Shown here one piece after another: positions 1 to 5,130 of a stretch of DNA of 8,223 nucleotides (position 1 is its first letter; every line of letters begins with the position of its first letter). The notes under the pieces were generated by a model that worked only from the letters and a program-made list of their open reading frames with translations, did not search any database and was not told the DNA's origin. The stretch covers positions 1 to 8,223 of the forward strand of contig JBBRHF010000186.1 of assembly GCA_038223055.1 (NCBI GenBank), read 5' to 3'. This DNA is from JBBRHF01 sp038223055. Its GTDB lineage: Bacteria; Actinomycetota; Actinomycetes; JACCUZ01. Both the position numbers and the translations under genes were made by a program.

Positions 1-120
1 CGCTGCCGGCGGCGCCTTTTGCGGCCCCCCCCCCGGCCCCGGGGGAACCCCGGGTCGACCCGTCCCGCCGGTGGGGGGGGGCCCCGGGTCCGGGCCCCCC
101 CGCCGTACGCCGCTGGTCGC
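1..120. other. Noncoding G/C-homopolymer stretch at window edge
   Basis: No credible gene lies here. The stretch holds C10 at 25-34, G9 at 73-81 and C7 at 95-101, plus two perfect G/C hairpins (38-54 and 75-101). The homopolymer density is far above that of the rest of the window. It could be the transcription-termination region of the nucleotidase gene that ends at 121. It could equally be low-quality sequence at a contig end. The sequence alone does not decide between them. Confidence 0.6.
75..101 (-). terminator. Candidate intrinsic terminator hairpin for the nucleotidase gene
   Basis: Bases 75-84 (seven G then CCC) pair perfectly with 92-101 (GGG then seven C), giving a 10-bp all-G/C stem with a 7-nt loop. 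It sits 19 bp beyond the minus-strand stop codon at 121-123. There is no T tract, as is common for actinobacterial hairpin terminators. A second perfect stem (CCCGGGG at 38-44 with CCCCGGG at 48-54, 3-nt loop) follows and could act in tandem. The call is weakened by the chance that this edge sequence is unreliable. Confidence 0.4.
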
Positions 121-1935
121 TCAGCCGACGTTGATCCGGTCGGCCGGGCCGGGGGTGTAGGGGCTTTTCGCGGTCAGGAAGTTGGCGAAGGCGTCGATGT
201 CGAGCCCGCCGAAGAGCCGGTTGGTGCCCAGCGTGAAGGCCGGGAAGTTGTCACCGCCGTCGGCCAGGAAATTGTTGGTGACGATGCGGTAGGTCGCGGC
301 CGGGTCCAGCGGGACGCCCCCGAGGGTGATCCCGGCGGGGTCGACCCGGTCCGCCCCACTCGCCTTCCAGGTGTAGCTGAACCCGGCCGACACCTGCAGC
401 ACCTTGTTGGCGGTTGCGTTGGGTCCGGCGAACTGCTGCTCGAGCAGCGCCTCGATCTGCGCCCCGGCGAGGTCCATCGACACGAGGAAGTTGTTGAACG
501 GCTGCACCGTGAATGCCGACCCGTAGGTGACCTCCCCGGAGGTCGGGTCCACGGCGAGGTCGTTGCGGATGCCGCCGGGGTTCATGAAAGCGATGACCGG
601 CTTGACCCCGCCGCTGATCACCGTCGGGTCGGCCAGTTGCGCGTCGGCGATGAGGTTGCCCAGAGGCGACTCCCCGGACGCGTCGCCGGTCCGGCTGACC
701 GCGGCCTTGGTGGCGACGGTCCCGATGACCTTGTTCTCGATGTCCGCGACGAGCCCCTTGTACTTCGCGACCAGGGCAGTCATGGGTGCCGTGGCGGCGT
801 TGGGGGCGACGTCCCGGGTGACGACGTGGTTCGTCGCGGTCGAGGTCGCCCGGACGACGTCGCGGGTTCTGCGGTCGATCGTGAGGTCGATCTCGGTGAC
901 CAGTCGGCCGAAGGACGAGGCGCTGGTCACCAGCCGTGGGTTGCCCCGCGGGTCAGGCAGCCGGCAGTTGTAGCCCTGGTGGGTGTGCCCGGTGATGATC
1001 GCGTCGATGTCGGCGCTCAGACCCTTGGCGATGTCGACGATCGGGCCCGAGATGCCGGGGCAGGCATCGAACTGCTTGGGGTCGGCCGTGAAGCCGCCCT
1101 CGTGCAGCAGGACCACGATCGAGCGGACCCCCTTCTTGCGCAACTTTGGCACCAGCGCGTTGGCGGTCTGCACCTCGTCGCCGAAGGTGAGGCCCGCGAC
1201 CCCGGACTTGGTGACGATGTCCGGGGTGCCCTCCAGGGTCATGCCGATGAAGCCGACCTTGACACCCTTGACCTTCTTGATCCAGTAGGGCGGCAGGATC
1301 GTTGTGTCGGTGGCCTGTTCGGTGACGTTGGCCGCGAGGTAGGCGAACGCCGCACCGGGGAACGGGTGCGCATTGTCGGGGCAGGAGTTCTGGTTGTCCT
1401 TGCCGGTCGGGCCGTCCGGCAGGCAGCCGCCGGCGTCCAGGCGCTGGAGCTCCCGATAGCCCTCGTCGAACTCGTGGTTGCCCACGCTGGCCACCTGGAG
1501 TCCGGCGAGGTTCAGGGCCTCGATGGTCGGCTCGTCGTGGAACGCGGCGGAGATGAGCGGCGAGGCGCCGACGAGGTCGCCGGCCGCGACGGTCAGGGAG
1601 GCAGCGCCGCGCGCCGCGGCCTGGTCACGCAGGTTGCGCAGATGGGTCGCGAGGTTGGCGGCCCCACCCGCAGGCGTCCTGGTGCCGTCGGGGTTGGTGA
1701 TCAGCCCGCCGGAGCCACTGGGCGGCTCGAGGTTGCCGTGGAAGTCGTTGATGGCCAGCAGTTGCAGCGCCACCGGCCTGCGCTGGTGATCACCGCGCTG
1801 GTGGTCACCGCGCTGGTGGTCACCGCGCTCGTGCGCTGAGACGCTCACGGCGGGGGCGACCACGGCCAGGGCGGCGGCGGTCACCGCGGCCATGGCCACC
1901 GGGATTCGATAGGAACGGCGGGCGGGATCGGTCAT
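121..1935 (-). CDS. Secreted bifunctional metallophosphatase / 5'-nucleotidase (UshA-like)
   Basis: This 604-aa exported enzyme is expected to hydrolyse nucleotides (and possibly nucleotide sugars or 2',3'-cyclic nucleotides) to nucleoside plus phosphate outside the membrane. Residues 1-34 are a signal peptide (RR near the start, an Ala/Val-rich core, cleavage likely after VSVSA). The N-terminal calcineurin-like domain (about 55-360) shows the di-metal ligands in order: NDFHGN (D64, H66), AGD (D120), GNHE (N153, H154), LLHEG (H278) and GHTH (H317, H319). The C-terminal nucleotide-binding domain (about 400-600) has NPGGIR (R457) and NNFLADGGDNF, whose F556 and D562 match the substrate-contact positions of E. 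coli UshA by motif. Length is normal for the family. I chose the ATG at 1933-1935 because AAGGAG lies 5 nt upstream and the signal peptide follows directly. The frame stays open to an ATG at 2049 but would add 38 repeat-encoded residues before the signal peptide. No LPxTG anchor or lipobox is visible, so it is probably released or wall-associated. Confidence 0.93.
   Translation of the reverse strand: MTDPARRSYRIPVAMAAVTAAALAVVAPAVSVSAHERGDHQRGDHQRGDHQRRPVALQLLAINDFHGNLEPPSGSGGLITNPDGTRTPAGGAANLATHLRNLRDQAAARGAASLTVAAGDLVGASPLISAAFHDEPTIEALNLAGLQVASVGNHEFDEGYRELQRLDAGGCLPDGPTGKDNQNSCPDNAHPFPGAAFAYLAANVTEQATDTTILPPYWIKKVKGVKVGFIGMTLEGTPDIVTKSGVAGLTFGDEVQTANALVPKLRKKGVRSIVVLLHEGGFTADPKQFDACPGISGPIVDIAKGLSADIDAIITGHTHQGYNCRLPDPRGNPRLVTSASSFGRLVTEIDLTIDRRTRDVVRATSTATNHVVTRDVAPNAATAPMTALVAKYKGLVADIENKVIGTVATKAAVSRTGDASGESPLGNLIADAQLADPTVISGGVKPVIAFMNPGGIRNDLAVDPTSGEVTYGSAFTVQPFNNFLVSMDLAGAQIEALLEQQFAGPNATANKVLQVSAGFSYTWKASGADRVDPAGITLGGVPLDPAATYRIVTNNFLADGGDNFPAFTLGTNRLFGGLDIDAFANFLTAKSPYTPGPADRINVG
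1780..1833 (-). repeat. 15-bp tandem repeat inside the nucleotidase gene, just after the signal peptide
   Basis: Three 15-bp units (1780-1794, 1795-1809, 1810-1824; plus-strand form GCGCTGGTGGTCACC, first unit with one change) are followed by a partial fourth. Read in the gene's frame they give three GDHQR repeats at residues 38-52, directly after the predicted signal cleavage site, so the mature N-terminus is a hydrophilic, charged linker before the catalytic domain. The unit shares the eight-base core GGTCACCG and the 15-bp period with the array at 1955-2014. Confidence 0.9.
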
Positions 1936-1940
1936 GGGTG

Positions 1941-1946
1941 CTCCTT
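1941..1946 (-). promoter_or_regulatory. Shine-Dalgarno site of the nucleotidase gene
   Basis: The minus strand reads AAGGAG, then 5 nt (CACCC), then ATG. This decides the start at 1935 over the in-frame ATGs further upstream, which lie in the repeats and have no such site. Confidence 0.85.
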
Positions 1947-1954
1947 GAAGATGT

Positions 1955-2014
1955 GGCATCGAGGTCACCGGCATCGAGGTCACCGGCATCGAGGTCACCG
2001 GCAGCGAGGTCGGT
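1955..2014. repeat. 15-bp tandem repeat array in the nucleotidase leader
   Basis: Three perfect copies of GGCATCGAGGTCACC (1955-1969, 1970-1984, 1985-1999) are followed by a degenerate fourth (2000-2014). The array lies in the divergent region between the nucleotidase gene and mshD, 19 bp upstream of the nucleotidase start. On the minus strand it stays open in the nucleotidase frame and would read VTSMP repeats, each with an ATG. The arrangement suits a short direct-repeat protein-binding site or a slippage-prone leader. Neither is shown. Confidence 0.92.
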
Positions 2015-2021
2015 TGCCCAG

Positions 2022-2027
2022 ACCGTA
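2022..2027 (-). promoter_or_regulatory. Possible -10 element for the nucleotidase gene
   Basis: The minus strand reads TACGGT, which fits the actinobacterial -10 pattern TANNNT. It would place the transcript start near 2015 and put the whole 15-bp repeat array in a leader of about 80 nt. I see no convincing -35 element, so this is weak. Confidence 0.25.
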
Positions 2028-2137
2028 TCGACCGGCGCAAGCGCGGCATAGCCGTCGGGCCACCGTTCGCCCCACGGCTCGGTGCCGTTCGTCAGCGCGC
2101 CACCTCACCGGTTCCTCGGACGGCGACCGGCGACCCG

Positions 2138-2143
2138 TAGGGT
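2138..2143 (+). promoter_or_regulatory. Likely -10 element of mshD (leaderless geometry)
   Basis: TAGGGT fits TANNNT and is followed by exactly 6 nt and then the GTG start codon at 2150, so transcription would begin at or next to the start codon. No good Shine-Dalgarno sequence is present (only the AGGG inside this hexamer). Leaderless transcripts with this spacing are common in actinobacteria. The -35 region is unclear. Confidence 0.5.
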
Positions 2144-2149
2144 CACGCT

Positions 2150-3115
2150 GTGCCGATCTCGGAGACCGCCAGCCCCCGCGTCGAGGTGCGGGGTCGGCTG
2201 GACCCCGCCGAGGTGGGCGCGGTGTCGGCTCTGGTCGCGCGGGCCACCGAGGCCGACGGCGTACGGCCGCTGTCCGAGCATGTGATGTTGCATCTGCGCT
2301 ATGGCGGGGACGAGCGGGTGCGCAACGTTCTCGTCCACGTCGGGACCGCGCTCGCCGCCTACGGCCACCTCGATGTCACCGACGAAGTCGCGGGGGCCAG
2401 CGCCGAGGTCGTGGTCGACCCCGACCACCGCCGCGGCGGCCTGGGGCGGCTCGCCGTCGCGACCGTGCTCGGGCAGACGCCCGACGGCCGGCTGCGCCTG
2501 TGGGCGCACGGCGAGCACCCGGCCGCCGACTCGCTGGCCGCTGTCCTGGGGTTCCGCCGGTCGCGGTCGCTGTGGCAGATGCGACGCTCGCTCTACGCCC
2601 CGCTGCCAGCCCCGACCATGCCGCCCGGGGTCGCCATCCGGACGTTCGAGCCGGGTCCCGACGACGAGACCTGGGTAGCCCTGAACGCCCGAGCGTTCGC
2701 CGACCACCCCGAGCAGGGCTCGTGGGACCTCGACGACCTGCATCGCCGGGAACGCGAGCCGTGGTTCGACCCGCGCGGCTTCTTTCTCGCCGAGCGGGCC
2801 GGCCGGCTGGTGGGCTTCCACTGGACGAAGGTGCACGGTGCCGACGGGCACGACGGGCAGATCGACCCGGAACACCATCACCACGGGCATCCGCCGATCG
2901 GCGAGGTCTACGTCGTAGGTGTCGACCCCTCTGAGCACGGCAACGGCCTGGGCAAGGCGCTCACGCTGACCGGGCTGCGCCACCTGCGCCAACGCGGGCT
3001 TCCCGACGCGATGCTGTACGTCGATGCCGACAACGCCGCCGCCATCGGGCTCTACTCCGCGCTCGGGTTCACCCGCTGGGAGACCGATGTCATGTTCAGC
3101 CGAGGGGCCGGCTGA
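2150..3115 (+). CDS. mshD: Mycothiol synthase (mycothiol acetyltransferase)
   Basis: MshD carries out the last step of mycothiol synthesis: it transfers acetyl from acetyl-CoA to the cysteine amine of Cys-GlcN-inositol in the cytoplasm. The 321-aa protein shows the family's two GNAT domains in tandem. Domain 1 (about 10-150) contains AEVVVDPDHRRGGLGRL; domain 2 (about 160-318) contains GEVYVVGVDPSEHGNGLGKA, the acetyl-CoA pyrophosphate-binding loop, and ends with the typical YVDADNAAAIGLYSALGF block. Length is slightly above the usual 300-315 aa. A His-rich insertion (H234, H242-245, H247) just before the domain-2 core accounts for part of the excess. The GTG start fits the N-terminus of the family and the -10-like TAGGGT 6 nt upstream. 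The gene is divergent from the nucleotidase gene and convergent with the phosphate permease gene. mshD is also linked to phosphate-uptake genes in mycobacteria and streptomycetes. Confidence 0.95.
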   Translation: MPISETASPRVEVRGRLDPAEVGAVSALVARATEADGVRPLSEHVMLHLRYGGDERVRNVLVHVGTALAAYGHLDVTDEVAGASAEVVVDPDHRRGGLGRLAVATVLGQTPDGRLRLWAHGEHPAADSLAAVLGFRRSRSLWQMRRSLYAPLPAPTMPPGVAIRTFEPGPDDETWVALNARAFADHPEQGSWDLDDLHRREREPWFDPRGFFLAERAGRLVGFHWTKVHGADGHDGQIDPEHHHHGHPPIGEVYVVGVDPSEHGNGLGKALTLTGLRHLRQRGLPDAMLYVDADNAAAIGLYSALGFTRWETDVMFSRGAG

Positions 3116-3134
3116 CCGCCGACCGCCGACCGCC
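3114..3134. repeat. 7-bp tandem repeat between convergent mshD and pit
   Basis: Three exact copies of GACCGCC run from the last two bases of the mshD stop codon into the 39-bp gap before the convergent phosphate permease gene, followed by an imperfect GACCCGCC. The gap has no hairpin that I recognise as a terminator. The repeat is probably a slippage product. Confidence 0.85.
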
Positions 3135-3154
3135 GACCCGCCCCATTGCGCGCA

Positions 3155-4150
3155 CTAGCCGACGACCATCTCGCTCACGCCGTAGGCCGCCGCGGCGACC
3201 AGCCCCGAGCCGGGCATCGTGAAGACCCACGCGGTGAAGATGTTGCCGGCCACCCCCCAGCGCACGGCGGACAGCCGTCTAGTCGCGCCGACACCCATGA
3301 TCGCGGAGCTGATCGTGTGCGTGCTGGAGATCGGCGCGCCGTACTGGATGCCGGCCACGAACAGCACGCTGGCCGCGGTCGCCTCGGCCGCGAAGCCGTG
3401 TGGCGGATCGAGCTCGATGATCCGCCGCCCCAGGGTCCGCATGATCCGCCAGCCACCGGCGTAGGTCCCCGCCGCGAGAACCGACGCCGTGAGGACGAAG
3501 ACCCACAGCGGGATGCCGAAGCCCTCCTGGAAGCCGCCGACCTCCAGCGCGAGCACGACGACGCCCATCGTCTTGGCGGCGTCCTGCATGCCGTGCCCCA
3601 GGGACATGGCCGCCGCCGACACCGACTGGGCGACCCGGAACCCGCGGCTGACCCGGCTTGGCACGCTGCGGCGGAACAGCCACAGGATGGCGAGCATCAC
3701 GACGTAGCCGAGGGCGAACCCGACCAGCGGCGAGGCCACCATCGGGACCAGCACCTTGTCCCGCACCCCGTGCCAGCGCACCGTGCTGCTGCCGGCGAGG
3801 GCGGCACCGACGAGGCCGCCGATGAGGGCGTGCGACGAGGAGGACGGGAGCCCGAAGTACCACGTCACCAGGTTCCAGGTGATCGCTCCGACGAGGGCCG
3901 CAAGGACTATCACCAGGCTGTCCCGGCCGGGCGTCAGGTCAACGATGCCGGAGCCGACGGTCTTGGCGACCTTGGCACCGAGGAACGAGCCCAGCAGGTT
4001 GAAGACCGCGGACATGGCCAGCGCGACGCGAGGCGTCAGCGCCCGCGTGGACACCGACGTGGCGATCGCGTTGGCGGCGTCGTGGAAGCCGTTGGTGTAG
4101 GTGAACGCCATCGCCGCCGCGATGACGACCGCGATGCCCAGCTGATCCAC
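3155..4150 (-). CDS. PiT-family low-affinity inorganic phosphate permease
   Basis: This 331-aa membrane protein belongs to the PiT (PF01384) family, which imports phosphate, often as a metal-phosphate complex, with protons. The family's duplicated signatures are clear: GFHDAANAIATSVSTRAL (21-38) in the first half and GHGMQDAAKTMGVV (186-199) in the second, plus LPSSSSHALIGGLVGA (101-116) and PISSTHTISSAIMGVGA (273-289). About nine or ten hydrophobic segments are visible. The hydrophilic loop between halves is short, as in compact actinobacterial and archaeal forms; E. coli PitA is much longer. The GTG start lies 3 bp after the DUF47 stop, with AAGGAG 9 nt upstream inside that gene, so the two are one operon and probably coupled in translation. 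With only this gene seen I leave the choice of pitA or pitH open. Confidence 0.95.
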   Translation of the reverse strand: MDQLGIAVVIAAAMAFTYTNGFHDAANAIATSVSTRALTPRVALAMSAVFNLLGSFLGAKVAKTVGSGIVDLTPGRDSLVIVLAALVGAITWNLVTWYFGLPSSSSHALIGGLVGAALAGSSTVRWHGVRDKVLVPMVASPLVGFALGYVVMLAILWLFRRSVPSRVSRGFRVAQSVSAAAMSLGHGMQDAAKTMGVVVLALEVGGFQEGFGIPLWVFVLTASVLAAGTYAGGWRIMRTLGRRIIELDPPHGFAAEATAASVLFVAGIQYGAPISSTHTISSAIMGVGATRRLSAVRWGVAGNIFTAWVFTMPGSGLVAAAAYGVSEMVVG

Positions 4151-4153
4151 CGG

Positions 4154-4774
4154 TCACGTCTCCTTGACCGCGATCGTCTCGACGACATTCGCCACGTGTT
4201 CGAAGGCGTCGGCGGCGGCTTCGAGCTGGTCCACAACCTCCTTGAGCTTGAGGACGTACAGGGCGTCGTAGTCGCCGTTGAACAGCCGCCCCAGCAGCTT
4301 GCGATAGATCTGGTCGGCCTGGTTCTCGAGCCGATTGAGCTCGATCCAGTAGTCGGTGAGGTGCTTCATGGACCGCAGCTGGGGGATCGCCGCGGCCGTG
4401 AGCTCGGCCGCCCGCTCGAGCACATCGACCTGGTCGGCGACGTCGGGCGGCAGCTCACCGATCTGATAGAGCACGACGAGGTCGACGGCTGCCTCCATGG
4501 CGTCCATGACGTCGTCGAGGGAGGACGCCAGCCGGTAGATGTCCTCGCGGTCGAAGGGCGTGATGAAACTCGCGTTGAGCTCGCGCATGATGGCGTGGGT
4601 GGTCTCGTCGCCGGCGTGCTCCACCTCGCGCATCTGCTCGGCAATGACCGTGCGCTGCGCGGCGTCGGCGCCGAGCATCTCCTTGAGCAGGCGGGCGCCG
4701 ACCACAAGGTTGTCGCCTGACGCGGCAAACAAGCCGTAAAAGCTGTTCTGTCGGGGCCTTAGGCTGATGCGCAC
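4154..4774 (-). CDS. DUF47 / PhoU-like accessory protein of the phosphate permease
   Basis: This 206-aa all-helical cytoplasmic protein is of the DUF47 (PF01865) family, related to PhoU and very often encoded next to PiT transporters, where it is thought to control transport. Acidic metal-binding-type motifs are spaced along the helices: EHAGDETTH (52-60), FDREDIYRLASSLDDVMDAME (74-94) and NRLENQADQIYRKLL (147-161), then a long C-terminal helix rich in E/D (178-200). The N-terminus MRISLRPRQNSFYGLF is typical, which supports the GTG start at 4772-4774. There is no Shine-Dalgarno site; instead TAGCAT lies 6 nt upstream, suggesting a leaderless transcript carrying this gene and the permease gene 3 bp downstream. 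Confidence 0.94.
   Translation of the reverse strand: MRISLRPRQNSFYGLFAASGDNLVVGARLLKEMLGADAAQRTVIAEQMREVEHAGDETTHAIMRELNASFITPFDREDIYRLASSLDDVMDAMEAAVDLVVLYQIGELPPDVADQVDVLERAAELTAAAIPQLRSMKHLTDYWIELNRLENQADQIYRKLLGRLFNGDYDALYVLKLKEVVDQLEAAADAFEHVANVVETIAVKET
4160..4165 (-). promoter_or_regulatory. Shine-Dalgarno site of the phosphate permease gene
   Basis: The minus strand reads AAGGAG inside the last codons of the DUF47 gene, 9 nt before the GTG at 4150. It supports that start and fits translation coupled to the upstream gene. Confidence 0.75.
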
Positions 4775-4780
4775 AGCCGG

Positions 4781-4786
4781 ATGCTA
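4781..4786 (-). promoter_or_regulatory. Likely -10 element of the DUF47-pit operon (leaderless geometry)
   Basis: The minus strand reads TAGCAT, 6 nt and then the GTG start at 4774. This is the same hexamer-to-start distance as at mshD. It lies in the 48-bp gap after the small CDS, so the phosphate operon can have its own promoter. No PHO-box-type repeat is obvious beside it. Confidence 0.45.
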
Positions 4787-4822
4787 TGGGCAGCTCTGCA
4801 GGCCGGTCGTCACCGCACTGGC

Positions 4823-4984
4823 TCAGCCGTCCCTGCGCACGTCCTTGCCCAAGCCGAGAGCGTCGTCGATCTGGTCGTGGCTCAACCGCCCTTCGGAAGC
4901 CGAGGCCGCGATGACCAACTCGCCGTACAGCTCGATCTCATCCAGCACGAGGGGATCCTGAACCCGGCTGTCGGTCTCGCGCAT
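4823..4984 (-). CDS. Small conserved-type protein of unknown function (53 aa)
   Basis: I do not know a function. The protein is 53 aa and acidic. Residues 9-45 look like a real compact domain: DPLVLDEIELYGELVIAASA followed by EGRLSHDQIDDALGL, that is, a helix, a short turn and an LSxDQIDxAL-type second helix. From memory this resembles small actinobacterial proteins of unknown function often seen in streptomycetes; that is an impression and not a search result. The reading frame runs on upstream into the aminotransferase remnant without a stop, so a longest-ORF caller merges the two. I chose the ATG at 4982-4984 because AGGAGG lies 11 nt before it and the upstream residues look like untranslated sequence. 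The gene is 48 bp upstream of the DUF47 gene in the same direction. There is no membrane segment or signal peptide. Confidence 0.65.
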   Translation of the reverse strand: MRETDSRVQDPLVLDEIELYGELVIAASASEGRLSHDQIDDALGLGKDVRRDG

Positions 4985-4995
4985 CCGGGATGCCA

Positions 4996-5001
4996 CCTCC
5001 T
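4996..5001 (-). promoter_or_regulatory. Shine-Dalgarno site of the small CDS
   Basis: The minus strand reads AGGAGG (inside GAGGAGGTGG), 11 nt before the ATG at 4984. This is slightly long but is the strongest ribosome-binding site in the window. It is the main reason to treat 4823-4984 as a separate gene. Confidence 0.65.
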
Positions 5002-5028
5002 CATGAACGCGGCGGAGCCCGCACTGAG

Positions 5029-5034
5029 AGCCTA
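5029..5034 (-). promoter_or_regulatory. Possible -10 element of the small CDS
   Basis: The minus strand reads TAGGCT (TANNNT), which would start transcription near 5022 and give a leader of about 38 nt. No clear -35 element is seen. The inverted repeats at 5050-5081 would then lie around -30 to -60. Confidence 0.25.
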
Positions 5035-5049
5035 GGTATTGCCCGGTTT

Positions 5050-5081
5050 GCCCGCATGACACAGGCGGGCCACTCCTGTGT
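5050..5081. promoter_or_regulatory. Two overlapping inverted repeats upstream of the small CDS
   Basis: ACACAGG (5059-5065) and CCTGTGT (5075-5081) form a perfect 7-bp inverted repeat with a 9-nt spacer. GCCCGC (5050-5055) and GCGGGC (5065-5070) form a perfect 6-bp inverted repeat, also with a 9-nt spacer. The two share base 5065 and interleave, so as RNA hairpins they would exclude each other. As DNA the first looks like a dimeric-regulator operator. They could also be the terminator region of the aminotransferase remnant that ends at 5131. Confidence 0.4.
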
Positions 5082-5130
5082 GGCTCGAAGGTAGTCCTGC
5101 TGAGCCCCATCCGGTAGCCGAACGTCGCGA

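Noticed and set aside
19..1839. 606-aa plus-strand open frame opposite the nucleotidase gene
   Set aside because: It is an antisense shadow of a clear metallophosphatase gene in GC-rich DNA. The translation is Arg/Gly/Val/Asp-rich with no recognisable domain, and it starts in the homopolymer edge.
1780..2014. CRISPR array
   Set aside because: The 15-bp units are directly abutting with no spacers, one array is coding, and no cas genes are present.
1945..2934. Arg-rich 329-aa plus-strand frame overlapping mshD, beginning in the 15-bp repeats
   Set aside because: It runs in another frame through mshD and is extremely Arg/Gly/Pro-rich. The start of its translation is only the 15-bp repeat read in a third frame.
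3146..4720. 524-aa plus-strand open frame across the permease and DUF47 genes
   Set aside because: It is the antisense of two well-supported genes, its His/Arg/Asp-rich composition is typical of shadow frames, and it has no ribosome-binding site.
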